From the NCBI RefSeq assembly GCF_017654505.1, contig NC_054534.1, forward strand, positions 41,265,226 to 41,329,225: a stretch of 64,000 nucleotides of DNA. Reading direction: 5' to 3'. A program made the position numbers and the translations under genes. Numbering within the stretch: position 1 is the first letter of the stretch; each line of letters starts with the position of its first letter. Positions 43,500 through 54,769 of this stretch are shown in pieces. Origin of the DNA: Polyodon spathula. Its lineage: Eukaryota > Chordata > Actinopteri > Acipenseriformes > Polyodontidae. Under the pieces are notes generated by a model that did not search any database, was not told where the DNA came from, and saw only the letters and a list, made by a program, of their open reading frames with translations.

Positions 43500-44420
43500 T
43501 GGCAATGTTCCCAGTGGCAATCCTGGCAGCTAAAATGCTGCCATTGGTAATGCTAGCAGTAGAATAGCTGGTAACATCAATGCTGTCAGCGGAAATGCTG
43601 ACAATGTATAGGCTGGCTCCTTCAGCCTGGGCAATCCTGGCAGCGGAAATGCTGCTCTTGGCAATGCTGACAGTGGCAAGGCTGGCTCCTCCAGCCTTGT
43701 GGGCAGCAGTGGCAATGCTGCTAGGGGTGCTGCTGGCAGCTGCAATGCAGCCCTAGGCGGTGCAGGCTCTGTAGCACTGTAGCCCTGTGGTGGTGGAGGC
43801 GGGGGCAGCAGCTAGTCTCCATCTGGTGGTGGAGGCGGGATCAACAGGTAGTCTCCCTCTGGTGCGGCTCTCCCTCGGTCACTGGAGACTGGTGCAGCAC
43901 TCCCTCAGTCACTGGAAACTGATGCGGCTCTCCTTTGGTCACTGGAGAGGACATACCTCCTGCCTGTGGAGGTGGGGTAGGTGCAGCCCCTCCCGATGGG
44001 AATGGAGATGGTGGGGCACCTTCCAGTTAAGTACCATAAGTGAGATTTCTAGGAGGGACACTGGGTAGTACTATTGTTCCTCTCTCATGTTCCCCTCAAG
44101 GTCAACTAGCCAGTCCCATATCACCCTCAAGGACTTTGGACCCTCGGCTCATGCTGCTTAGGCTTCTCCCTTGTGCGTGTTGGACTATCGAGCTCCTCCC
44201 TCATGGACACTTGGGCTCCACCCTCTTGAGTTGTGGACACTCCGCCTCCCCCCTCTTGGGCTGCGGATGCTCCTCCTCCTCCTCCTCTTGGGCTGTGGAC
44301 ACTCTGGCTCCCCCTGTTCTCAGCTCTGGATGCTCGGGCTCCCCTCTTCTGGGCCCTGGACATTCTGACTCCCCCCTTGTGGGTGCTGGATACTCGGGCA
44401 CCTTCCCCTTCTTCTGGGAA
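43500..44420 (-). repeat. GC-rich minisatellite-like interior
   Basis: Two imperfect tandem arrays. The one at about 43,500-43,760 is built on GGCAATGCTG/GCGGAAATGCTG units (about 20-27 bp). The one at about 44,170-44,410 is built on CTCTTGGGCT..GGATGCTC units (about 36 bp). On the minus strand the second reads as acidic/proline-rich repeats. They follow the zinc-knuckle frame and may be a variable tail of a gag-like protein. Confidence 0.65.
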
Positions 44421-44439
44421 GGTGGCTGGGGTTGAGGAT

Positions 44440-44715
44440 TTTTCCGGAGTAATCAGTCCTCCACCGACTCGACCTCACCTGGACTGTGAGCTTCCCAGAA
44501 GAGGTGGTTCTCATGTGGATACCCATCCCTGATGTGCCCATACACTCTGCATACTACACACCATGGCGTCCCCTCTCTCTTCAACCACCACCACCTCTGC
44601 AGGTTGTTTTCTTCCCTATGATCCCGACATGGGCACTCGCAAGTGTAGTGTCCCACCTCTGCACAGTCCAGACATCAAAGACCCTCTTTCATCCTCTCCA
44701 TTCTACCTTCTAAAA
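44440..44715 (-). pseudogene. Gag-like double zinc-knuckle remnant
   Basis: On the minus strand MERMKEG is followed by a stop, then CLDCAEVGHYTCEC, a complete CX2CX4HX4C knuckle. About 35 residues later comes CVVCRVYGHIRDGYP, a second knuckle whose last Cys is replaced. It continues ENHLFWEAHSPGEVESVED. Tandem CCHC knuckles are the nucleocapsid hallmark of LTR element Gag proteins. The lack of a capsid part and the early stop indicate a remnant. Confidence 0.65.
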
Positions 44716-44799
44716 CACACAACCACACACACACAAAAATAAAATAAATAAATAATTTTTAAAAAATCACCCACAGTATTGCCTCCCTCCTGGCCTGTG

Positions 44800-44986
44800 A
44801 CTGTAGCACTGTATTCCTCTTCGCTGCAGGTTTTTATACATGTGACCGTCTCCAAATTAGCAATAAATTAGCATGGAGGGGAATTTTAACTCCATCCATG
44901 CTGCAAAATAACAACAACAAAAACATTGTGTTTTTACAAAAGAAACATTACATTTTAAACAATACAATAAATACAAATACAAAATA

Positions 44987-45044
<58 letters not shown>

Positions 45045-45067
45045 GGGGCATGATGTACCCCTTCACA
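44800..45067 (-). repeat. 5' LTR of the short LTR element
   Basis: Begins TGTGAAGGGGTAC at 45,067. It contains an (AC)n array (44,989-45,041) and a TATA-type GTATAAAAACCTGC (about 44,827-44,840). The inner border is not certain because the two LTRs have diverged. Confidence 0.55.
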
Positions 45068-45072
45068 CTGCT

Positions 45073-46021
45073 CTTTGCTTTTGTATTTTCGAGAGTGCAT
45101 TCAGATCAGGATGGAATAAAGTATAGATCAGAATTCATGAGTAAATGCACAACACAATATGTGTCATACCACTACCACCTGAGAGCTTCAAAGCTTTAAG
45201 TGTGATGAACTGGAATAATTAATGTGTACTTGAAAATGGAGTATGACAAGGCAATATACAATTCATTCTACTTCTCCTTGGGAATCAACTCTCAATAGGG
45301 ATATTGCAGCTCTACTGAAGACACAGGAGTTATCAGTAAGATTGATTAGCCATTCTAAGTTTCATTACAGACAGTGTGCCATTAGAATAATCATTAAAAG
45401 TTACCTTATGGCACTGCAAAGTCTGGCATGCAAAGCTATAGCCAATGCCAAATATTAAGCATAATTTGCAACTATTAAAAATTGGATGCTTCGAACAATG
45501 TAGAGTTGTATGGAAATACATATCACTTCAAGGACGAAATGGTTAATCTAAACTTTGGAAAAGAAGGTACAACGAAACGAAAAGGTGCCTGATATGCTTC
45601 GTCCTTACTTATCTTGCACAAGTTGTTTACAATCGGTTCATTGTTTACAAATCATGCACGAAAGAGCCTTCTCTGGCCACAACATTGCATTTAATTTAGA
45701 ATTTAAAGACTTTCTGTGATGAAAATGAGTCCATGTCTGGGAAGTTACTAGATGTTCTCCACTTTTGACCAGCTCTGAGGACATCTGATTTTAGTCCCAT
45801 GCAAATCACTCTTAAGAAGTTGAAATTGTGTCTTATTTTTAAAAGCCAAGTGTATTGTAAACAAAAAGCCAAGATTTTGCTATACCTTTGTTGGCCTTCC
45901 TCCCCTATTTTAGCATTCTCAAGTTCAAACAGCAAAAATATTGCATGTCACTGCGTTGCATTTAACTGAGATGTTTAACCTGCTGTTCCCTCTGTTTTTA
46001 ATCTTGCTGTGGCTAGCCCTG
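45073..46021. other. Non-coding stretch
   Basis: No gene recognised. Short frames are without motifs. Confidence 0.4.
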
Positions 46022-46740
46022 TGTGACAGGATAGCGCTGTGGCCCAAGATGTTACTGGCAGGAATTAGACACAATTGTTGCGCACAATTCATTCACAAAA
46101 GACACAAAGAAACAAAAGTTTAAACAAAATACACAAACAGGTTGGGCACTCATTTTCACTATTTATTCATCACACTATTTCACAGTTTCATTCACCTAAC
46201 TCCCTCCACCATGCGACGGCTTTCTCCTCCTTTTATACAGGTGTGGCCATTCTCCAGTTAGCACCCATTACCTAATTGGAGAATGGCCACACCTGTGATT
46301 GTCAGCAGGGGCAGAGCCACACCCTTCAAAGACAGCAATAGCTCACAGACCTATTTAAATCAATAAAATAACAACACTATTCACTACTTCTCAACATGTC
46401 CTTCTTATATCCTTCTTTAATTTGTGCATTAGGGTGTGGGCAGATATATTGTTAATTAACAAATCCACAGTTTGTGCGATGAATCCACAAAAAAACTGTT
46501 GATTAGTCAACGAAACCACAGTCAGAACAATTCAACAGAAAAGCAAATACCATATCATTATACATCAATCATTTCAACAATTAGTTAATCATAGTATTAC
46601 ACCTTTCAAATGTAACACTTAGAAAAGGACTTGCAATTTCAGTTTAGCATTTCATATTGTTTGCTAACAGTAATAGAATTCTACATTAACTTAATGCAAA
46701 AAAAAGTTTTCACAATGGCAAATTCCTTTCCACATAAACA
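46022..46740 (-). repeat. LTR with a TATA-adjacent hairpin
   Basis: 719-bp LTR. On the minus strand a perfect or near-perfect inverted repeat (arms 46,238-46,261 and 46,271-46,295) lies directly upstream of the TATA-type CCTGTATAAAAGG (46,229-46,241). Confidence 0.6.
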
Positions 46741-46960
46741 CCCCCCTTCAAACTTTTATTTCACATATCTTCTATACAGGTTCTGAAAGTACAGCAATTT
46801 CACCATCACTTAGTAAATCTGTATCAATTACATGGATGTAAGATTTAAACGTTTTTGCATTTCTTGTCTGACTCTACCATTGTTCAAACAAGCTTACAGC
46901 CTGCTTATATTTTGCCTGAGTACTTCTCAAAAACGCTGGCAATGACATTTAGCCTGGATC

Positions 46961-47173
46961 TTAATCTCTTTTAGGTTCGGCAAAATGATCAATAACTTTC
47001 CTCTCCGCTCCCCGTTCACATTTCTTTATTTTAATGCCACTTTCATGTTCTACATCTAAAACATAGTCCTCGCCACTATCTTCACATTCAACAGACACTT
47101 TTGTATGTCTAAGTGAGATTTCAAACTTAAACTCTAAGGAACGCATACAACATTCCCACAATGTGAGAGACAA
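46961..47173 (-). pseudogene. Unrecognised retroelement-associated frame
   Basis: A 70-codon frame upstream of the polypurine tract. It is acidic with a basic end: VSVECEDSGEDYVLDVEHES, GIKIKKCERGAERKVIDH. The residue pattern looks like a real protein instead of random sequence, but I do not recognise the family. Its position suggests the C-terminal end of an internal frame of the LTR element. Confidence 0.4.
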
Positions 47174-47200
47174 ACATTTTAACTGTTTGAACTAAGTGTA

Positions 47201-47700
47201 ACAAAACAGCGAAAAAACAATTCAAATGACCAAATTAACAATCAATTGAATATCGTTAGGAAAAAATGCTTTAAATGGCATAATCAACTCAGTGTTGAAT
47301 CGGTAAGAACATAATCCATAGTTTTTTGTGCCTAACGGCACTGAAAATTGCACCAGATTCTGCATTGTGCCTGATTACAGAGGAAATGTGTATGTAAACA
47401 GGTTTAGAACATGAGTAGGAGCATGTCTAATCCCTGTTGTTATGTAACATATTTAAAACAAACATATGTATCCTTTTTTTAAATTATTTTATTTATTTGT
47501 ATTTGTATTTCCTAGAACATCAGCCATAATTTAATTCACTACTAAGAGTTTAAGGCAACAATGGTTGAGACCCCTTAGGACTGTGACATCTTTTACTTGA
47601 CAATTAAGGTCGTGGTCTTGCATATTCATGAGCCTTGACACACACACAGACACACCATTAAGAAATGTACAAGAGGTTCCCCACCTTCATTTTGTAAGAT

Positions 47701-47705
<5 letters not shown>
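47201..47705. other. Non-coding stretch
   Basis: No gene seen. Confidence 0.4.

Positions 47706-47780
<75 letters not shown>
47706..47780. repeat. (AT)n microsatellite
   Basis: Uninterrupted alternating AT of about 75 bp. Confidence 0.97.
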
Positions 47781-47782
<2 letters not shown>

Positions 47783-50440
47783 ATCATAGAACCCTGTCAG
47801 GCCAACTGAGATGCTAAACTAGGGTTATGTTTATATAAAGCCTCAGCACAGCTGGGTTAAACGGAGCCTATCCCTAAGAGTTTCACAGAAAGTCTGTGGC
47901 TGAGCTGTGATTTAAAACCAATTTCCCCAAGCTTTTCAATCTTCAGGCCATACTACCTCCATGTACAAACCTTTTCATGCCCAACTTGCACACACTGTGT
48001 TGCCTGCAGATCTGAAAGATGTGCAGTTTGTAATATATTCCTGTATAGGATACTAAAGCAGCAATGATTAGATTAAAAAAATCAACACAGCAAACGGGTA
48101 AGCAAAGTACAATTGGTCACATATTAAACAAGCATTGGTGTCTATTTCTGGAGTCTGTAATGTTTTTCACTCTCTCTTCGTGTCACATCATCTGCCTCAT
48201 CTTGTTATGAGCTTGCACTAAGCCTGGCTTGGATTAAGAAGTTTTCCATGTCATCCCCTCAGGGCAACTGATTATAAGTTTGACCTTTTGAGAGTCTGTG
48301 TATTTCCCACTTAATCAGTGCTGGAATGAGGCATTTGCTAAGTAGGATCTACAGGATCCCTATGGGAAAGCAAAGTCATCTGAAAAATAATGAGTTTCCC
48401 CTTTCTGAGCTGTATCATCAGCTCAAGATAGCAGGCCTGATCTCAGCTTCACAAATGATAATGCACCATGCAATCCTCGCTTTATTCAGAAATAGGAACA
48501 TGGGATTTTTTTGCAGCCTGGAATGTAAATTGAGCCCTGGCATACTTCACTTGGCCTTTTCTGATGCTGGAGTTGCCTTTCAGATGAGACCTAGTGAGAC
48601 TTTGATGCCTCAGAGCCTGCATGATAATTGGTTCCCCGGTTGGCTGGGCAATGAGAGGAGACTGGTATCATCGTCTCTTTTCCTCGTTAAAGTGACATGT
48701 TCAGTGGTTTAGCGATAATCTAACTATGCACCCTGGTTTGGTCTTCAGTCAGTATACTAATGGTTGATGCTGATTTTTTTTTCTTCATGTTCTCCCTCAT
48801 TTCTTTTCCTGAAACTGAAACCAAACTAAAACTGTCTAATGGATCTAATTTGACCCACAGAATGAGAAATAAGCAGTTGGATCATTTAGGCTTCTTTTGC
48901 CTTTCCAGTACCCTGGCTGCCTTTAACAAGGTTTGGAGCTTAGGGAGTGTCAGTCATGGCCTGCATAACCTCAGAAAAGGAAGGCTACACATTGAATTTT
49001 AATATGTATTTACCTCAGCCACAGACCAAAGAGAAAACATTAGCCAGGATACTCTCATAATGAAGTAAACTGCTACAGGTTAAAGTGTATGTTCATGGCC
49101 TTGGCTCAGTGAATATAATACTGTCTGTTTCTGTGTTTTGATTTGTGGAAGCACATGAAGACATTCTCTGTAAAGGAAACAATGTATTGTATTAATTTAG
49201 TCTGGGAATTCTTCCCCAGATAGAGGTTACAATGTGAGGTCCAGTTTTAGAAAACAAGACTCTGAGGATAATTTTAAATGTGGTGCACAGTTTTAGACAC
49301 TGAGTAATACAATTTGTGTTTCAATCTGTGTGTTAAGAAGGCTGTTAATGGTATTAATCACGTAAGATTACACAATAAATTTGCCCAAATATGTTATATG
49401 GTAGAAAATCTGCTAGTTTTCAGAAATAACTTAATACATTTTTTGGTATGTCGCAAACTATTTAAGGCCTTGAACACACACAGCCCAAAGCAGTTGTGAG
49501 TTGACTTTTGCTTTTAATGTGGTTTAAGTACACACACAGTTCAGTTGCAAAAGGCAGCGACAAGCACACTATTTAATCCAGTTCAGAAGAAGTAGCGAGT
49601 TCGGTTATTAATTCAGTTTGGTTAGTTACTGCACAGCAACTGTCTCTGTCTATTAAAACTGCACTAAAACAACCATACATTGTAGGTGCTCGTGGATTTC
49701 TGTGCAAGCAATGATGTCATTGTTTATCAGACATTTCCGCGTGAGAAACATGGCTAAAAAAATGTATACAGGTGCCTGATGAGCCAAGTTGATTTTGTAA
49801 TATTGAGGAATAGTAAATTCATAGCAATAGCAAATAGTGCATGCATTTTTTTATTTAATCAAAGTACAGTTTTATAATATTCTGTTGTTATTTTTGTTTT
49901 TAAATAAAACAACAACCATTGTGTATTTAAACACCACAGTGCGACCGCAACTTGTTTCACCAATACCGAACGTCTCATCTGTGTGTTTTGGCACTCCAGG
50001 AAAGGTCTCAGTAAATGACAAAAATGCATATACTATTCCTTAGCACATGCATACATTTTTATCCAGTCATTTGGAAACCACTCAAATCATTCCCTCCAGC
50101 CTTCTAATCGGAAGATCACCGAAGTTTCAACTTACCGTCATGGTACTGCAGATCGTCGCCACTGTATTTAGTACTGCAGTAAAAGTAAAATGGCGTCTCC
50201 ACTGGTTTTGCAGAAAAGAGCACAGCTGAGCTTGAGGAGCTCTCGACCGATTACGTACTGTACTTTCTTCCAAAAGCATAAACACAAACATAGCCTCTGT
50301 GCTGCCACCACACAAATTGACCGAATATTGTGTAATGGTGGTCCAGTTCAGAGGTTTGTTTAAATAAGGGAATGCACTTTCTTCAGTAAGGAAAGTCGTG
50401 TGTGTACAACAAACAACCATAGCGAGTGTCGTTTGTTATT
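47781..50440. other. Non-coding, mostly non-repetitive stretch
   Basis: No gene. A 128-codon plus frame (48,326-48,712) and an 80-codon one (48,760-49,002) have no domain and no splice context. The interval 48,160-49,020 is non-repetitive and could be conserved non-coding sequence, a weak suggestion only. Confidence 0.35.
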
Positions 50441-50445
50441 ACGGT

Positions 50446-50481
50446 TGCCATGCTAATCACAGCGTGTGTGTGTGTGTGTGT
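50446..50481. other. X-box-like word and short (GT)n run
   Basis: GGTTGCCATGCTAATCAC near 50,444-50,461 resembles an RFX X-box half (GTTGCC) with an imperfect second half, followed by GT repeats. Confidence 0.3.
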
Positions 50482-50880
50482 ACGAGGCCTAAGTTGCCTT
50501 GTTGTAAAGAATCAGACAAGTATGGAAATATTTACAAACGAAATTTGCCATAAATGTCACTTTCAATGCAAGAAGCATGTCCCTTTCTTTCAAAAGTAAA
50601 CCAGTGAAGCTTAAAGCATGTAGTTTGGTTCCATTTTAGTGTTCTCTTACTGGCTTGCACTACTTTTACTTCATACTTAAAACGTATTGTACACCAGCAC
50701 ACGCACGCAAAGTACAGGTTTTGACGCTCAGTAAGTGTAGATTTACTGTTACAAACTACATGGGCATAACTCACCACAGTGAGAGAAGTTATGAATAAAT
50801 AGCTCTGTATTTAAAAGTTTTGCTTTAAACCAACGTTTATGTTAAAGGTGTTGTAAAACAGTATGATAATGTGGTTTTGT

Positions 50881-51526
50881 TCAGAAAGGAGACAACTACC
50901 AATGTAATGAAATAAATTATTTATTGAACTAATAGGAAAATATGCCAGTCAACAATTACGTTATTTGAATTTGGCCCATGGAGCTCCTTATTCACCCAGG
51001 CAAAACTATAAAACATTAAATATATTAATTTGATTAAAACTAATGACGGCAGGCAGGACAAGTGGCATCTGAGACCACCTTCACCTAAATTTAAAAAAAT
51101 TAACATTGTTTTCTCTTCCAATTTTTTATTTTGTTTAACTTGTAAAATAACTAAAAATAAAATAAGTATTGAAAAATAAAATAAAAGGCTAAAAGACAAG
51201 GCATGCTGCAACATGGAGGCAGGGGAGAAAGGGGGCCAAACAAATCTAGAGCGATAAGGGATGTAGATGAAATAGGTTATTTATATGGTTTACTGATTAC
51301 ATATTTGATTAGGGGATGGTTTCTCCTTTCAGAAATACAACTAAGTTTTCAGTTCAAAATAGAGATATTTTCTTTACCATAATTTACCATGACAAAATGT
51401 AATCTTTATAACATGCCCTTGATGCTGTAAATTCAGAAAGGAGACAACCACCAATGTAATGAAATGAATGAATTATTGAATTGATAGATAAACAAGCTGG
51501 GAAACGATTCGTTATTTGAATTTGTG
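50881..51526. repeat. Direct repeat pair of about 95 bp, 550 bp apart
   Basis: 50,881-50,976 and 51,431-51,526 share AAAGGAGACAACYACCAATG, TAATGAAAT, TTATTGAA and CGTTATTTGAATTTG. Between them is AT-rich DNA with no frame. This could be the two ends of a small element or a local duplication. Confidence 0.65.
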
Positions 51527-51598
51527 TAAGAAAAAAAAAAAAAAAAAAAAAGACATTGATTTATTTGTCAGAAACCCAGATTTAATTTGTCAGCTAAA

Positions 51599-52330
51599 TT
51601 GATTCACAATGTGGGGGTCGCGACCTAAATAAGGTTTCTGATTGGTCGCCAAACAATCTAAAAAATATGACATTTAGTGTACACCGTTAAGATTTAGTTT
51701 CACTATACAACTTCTTATTCTTATATTTTTATAATTGCATACAAATCACAGTAATTATGTAAACAATGTATTGTTTTATGATCAGTCTTTTGCTTTAAAT
51801 ATGAACCAAAAAAATAAATTATAGGGTGACATTTTATGTGCAGTTACTTTTGATTTTGAATACAGTTGCTAAAGTGGATGCAAAACAAAAACATGTCTAA
51901 TTATACTTGCAGCTCAAAGCAACAAACAAAAAAAAACAACAATAAAATAAAATTTAAAAAAAACCTCGCAATTACCATCCTACATTTACTTCAGTTTTTC
52001 TTACATTGGTGACCGGGATGATCCACGTCCTCATGTGTCATTTGTTGTGAAGTACCTGCTTAACGAAAGTCTTAAGCCTTTGGCATTTTGAGACACTGCA
52101 TCCAGATTGCATTGGGAAACGATACAAGTTTTTCTAGAAGAAAGCTGATCAATTTGCTAAACAGCAAGACGTTCTTAAAAAGTCAGTCACTGTCTCAGAG
52201 AAGAAAATGAATGTATCCTACCTGGTTACAATGCATGTTGCAAAACTGCACAACTGACTGTTATTGGTATGTTTGCAATGCTTGATGCTGAATTGAAAAT
52301 TAAAACTGGTATTCATTATGTTGCAACACA
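51599..52330 (+). mobile_element. hAT-type transposon remnant
   Basis: GGGGGTCGCGACCTAA at about 51,612 resembles the terminal region of BED-finger hAT elements. A damaged transposase start follows at about 52,025-52,255. No right end was identified. Confidence 0.5.
52025..52255 (+). pseudogene. BED-finger hAT transposase fragment
   Basis: The region translates in alternating frames: CVICCEV (CxxC of the BED zinc finger), LLNESLKP, LRHC, then an open stretch KKADQFAKQQDVLKKSVTVS and EKKMNVSYLVTMHVAKLHN. This is the start of ZBED/SCAND3-like hAT transposases. At least two frameshifts and missing finger residues. The catalytic part is absent. Confidence 0.6.
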
Positions 52331-53675
52331 ATTTTAAATTGATATTGTAATGTGGAAGTAAAGGAAGCAATCCAGGCAAGTATTCTGGTCTCAAATGCAG
52401 TTTATTTTACAAGAACAAGCAGTTCAATAAAATAAATACAACAGTGGCAGAAGTGGGGCATGGACTAACCAATAATTCCCAAAGGCTAACAAAACATTTT
52501 GCATATTTGTGTTATTTAATTGAGAACTATAGACACATTTAAGCATATTAAATACATTTAAGTCCACAGAAGAGCTAGGGAAATTTTTTAGAAGTCTCAA
52601 CTTGCTTTCACCACCAGTAGCGAAAGCGCAACACCAGAAAGCTGGAACAATGTAGTGCTGCCCCGTGACTCACAAACCTTGAGTGCCTCACAAAGCTGCT
52701 TGTTACCATGGCAACTCACCATGCTGGGGAGTCCCTTTCTGAAGGTGTTGCTATGGTGACCACAACTTGATGAGGGGACCAACTGGATTTGGAGCAGTAA
52801 GAATGTGTGTGATTTTAATGTGTTCAATAATGGTTTTAGTTGAATCTGATATTTTATACGACCTGAGAAAAATACGCTTTACAGTAAGATACCAAGAAAA
52901 GAGACGTTCAATGAGTTAATTACGGCAGAATAACACTAGCACTGGAGATTTTGAAGAAAGATAGTAAACGAATGTGGCAAGGAGTACATAAAATGTAATA
53001 AAAAAAAAAGCAGCTCCAAAACCCACACTCTTCACCCAGCCCCTCCCCCTGCCAGGTTTACGTTTCGCTCCATTATTTGCACTCCCCCAATCACAGGCAC
53101 GCATTCCCGTCCCACTACCCGTTACCTCAATGCACCACGTAGCCCATCAATCCCCATGGGGGCTCTCCTGCAAATGCAAGCCAACAAGTTTAGTGAATGT
53201 GCTATGTAGACAGTTGATGATTGTAATTGATATAATGAGTACAAACATTTAGACCTCTATATCTTGTTTAGAAGTAGTATTTGGACATTGTGTCACATCT
53301 TAAATGGATGAAAAGAAGACAGAACATAAGTGGTCATTTTTACGATTCTAAATATATGTATGAAAACAATGTCAGTAATAAAGAAAGGCTGTTTGAATTA
53401 ATAAATGTTTATTATTTCATTAACACTGTATTATGAAATAATATATAGAAAAAAATACAACACAATCATTATAAAACTGGAAAAAAACCTTCATTACACT
53501 ATCAAAAAGAATTATGGCATACTAAACTACTTCCTAAATCCTGCTTAATATCTTGAATCCAAAATAATAATTTAACAATAGTTTACTATTTAAGTTCTGT
53601 TATTTCCATGTTTACAATAGGACCTACAGTAAAACTAACATGCTTAAAAAAAAACAAACATTTAAATAAATAGGC
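52331..53675. other. Non-coding stretch containing an X-box pair
   Basis: No gene. The part at 52,590-52,800 is less AT-rich and holds two RFX-type motifs (listed separately). The rest is AT-rich. Confidence 0.4.
52702..52760. promoter_or_regulatory. Two RFX-type X-box motifs
   Basis: GTTACCATGGCAAC (52,702-52,715) fits the palindromic RFX consensus GTNRCC-N2-RGYAAC exactly. GTTGCTATGGTGAC (52,747-52,760) fits with one mismatch per half. The 45-bp spacing and similar orientation make a paired regulatory site possible. No transcription unit is visible next to it. Confidence 0.45.
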
Positions 53676-54010
53676 TTAAAGGTGGAAAAAAATTAGTCTT
53701 TCTTCAGCAGGATCCTGCTGCATTTCTGCTGGGTTTCGGTTGGCATAAATCCCCCTGTTAAAAGAAAACTTTATTTCTTCAAGTTTAAGTCTCTGCTTTT
53801 CAACATACAGACAGTCTCTTTCCACGGCCAGCCGTTTTTTTTTTACTTCAAGGCAAGCTTCTTCTGTCTTGAAAAATTCCATGTCTGTCAGTTTTCTAGA
53901 CTTTTCTTTTTAGACTGTAAAGGGTGAAGAATGTTGACTTGTAGGTTGTGAGGCTGCGTGCATTCGTACTGGGTTGCTCTCTTCCGAGATCACATCCATC
54001 ATCTCACTGT
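53676..54010 (-). pseudogene. Harbinger-type accessory protein C-terminus remnant
   Basis: The minus strand reads MMDVISEESNPVRM (about 54,003-53,962), a stop, then a 68-codon frame with MEFFKTEEACLEVKKKRLAV, ERDCLYVEKQRLKLEEIKFS. The Glu/Lys/Leu-rich coiled coil after an acidic segment resembles the tail of Harbinger Myb/SANT accessory proteins. Domain evidence is only compositional, and the DNA-binding part is not recognisable. Confidence 0.35.
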
Positions 54011-54408
54011 AATAAACACTCATCAGAAGTTTTACATATTTATGTCAAGCAAAGTGTACATGTGTGTATGTGTGTTGGTCCAATGTGCAACGTTTATTTA
54101 TATGTAAACTGAAATCCCTGAACCTTAGCAATCCTCTTAAAAATGAATAAATAAATAATAATGGCTTTATAATAATAACAGTAGGCTATTAATAGTAACA
54201 ATGTGTTTCATTACCAGTTGGGTCATATTGTTATTATTGTTAATGTAGACAATGGTTTGTTAATAAACAAAATAGGCCTAAATGTTTATTTACTCTTCGT
54301 CAGGTGTAAATAAGAGACGCTGCAGTTTCATCTCTCGCCATTTGACTCACGTCTGGTCCATCCTCCATGCCAGTCACCGTTACTTCCCCAATTATGTTCA
54401 AAATCATC
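54011..54408. other. Non-coding stretch
   Basis: Nothing recognised. Confidence 0.4.
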
Positions 54409-54765
54409 TGTGGCGGAGTGTCCCGCCCCTTTATGTTTATAAGTGTTTTATGTTGTATGTAGTGTGTTTAATGTTGGTGTTTATGTATAAAATACACAGG
54501 ATATAAATATGGGATGCAAGCACAAGTGTTTAAAATGTATATTTTGTATTTAGGCACAAGGATTGCACATGACTTAACGGTGCAAGTAAAATAATATGTG
54601 AGCACGGGGAATTGCACTTTTATTAATTAACATACAGTTGTACCGAAACTCCAATTGAACGATTGATTAGCAATCGAGTCTCGGTACAGCTGCATAAAAG
54701 CTGCATGTTTTCACTCACTCTGGGTTGTGTGTTCATGAGTGGAGAACGGGAGAGAGAAGGAGTTT
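54409..54765 (+). repeat. Partial LTR (family of 10.8 and 34.1 kb)
   Basis: Starts TGTGGCGGAGTGTCCCGCCC. It carries the same GATTGATTAGCAATCGAGTC and GCTGCATAAAAGCTGC boxes as the 34,090 copy, but breaks off near 54,765 where Gmr1-type integrase sequence begins. Confidence 0.75.
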
Positions 54766-54769
54766 TTTT

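Larger units (their letters stand above)
43057..45067 (-). mobile_element. Short LTR retroelement without pol, CTGCT target duplication
   Basis: On the minus strand the element starts TGTGAAGGGGTAC (45,067) and ends CTACCTACCACA (43,057). CTGCT flanks it on both sides (43,052-43,056; 45,068-45,072). Both ends contain related LTR-like blocks (GGTTAAAATTCCCC.. and its partner). A polypurine tract AAGGGGGGAGG (about 43,420-43,434 in complement) precedes the 3' LTR. The 2,011-bp length has room only for a small gag-like remnant and GC-rich repeats; no protease, RT or integrase is visible. It is therefore probably non-autonomous. Confidence 0.82.
46022..47200 (-). mobile_element. 3' end of an LTR retroelement (LTR plus internal fragment)
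   Basis: On the minus strand an internal coding-like fragment (to 46,961) is followed by a polypurine tract GTTTGAAGGGGGG (about 46,741-46,753) and an LTR that starts TGTTTATGTGG (46,740) and ends CCTGTCACA (46,022). The 5' part of the element is absent, and no target duplication could be found. Confidence 0.6.

Noticed and set aside
43500..43760. CRISPR-like array
   Set aside because: Units are imperfect, adjacent and without spacers; the context is a vertebrate LTR element.
48326..48712. 128-codon plus frame
   Set aside because: No domain, no family resemblance and no splice or promoter context; probably chance in non-repetitive DNA.
50127..50420. 97-codon minus frame
   Set aside because: No recognisable domain; overlaps opposite-strand frames of similar length, so chance is likely.
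53676..53882. Host gene exon with a TTTCTTTTAACAG splice acceptor
   Set aside because: A polypyrimidine-AG word is present, but no partner exon or donor is found, and the coiled-coil frame fits a transposon accessory protein better.
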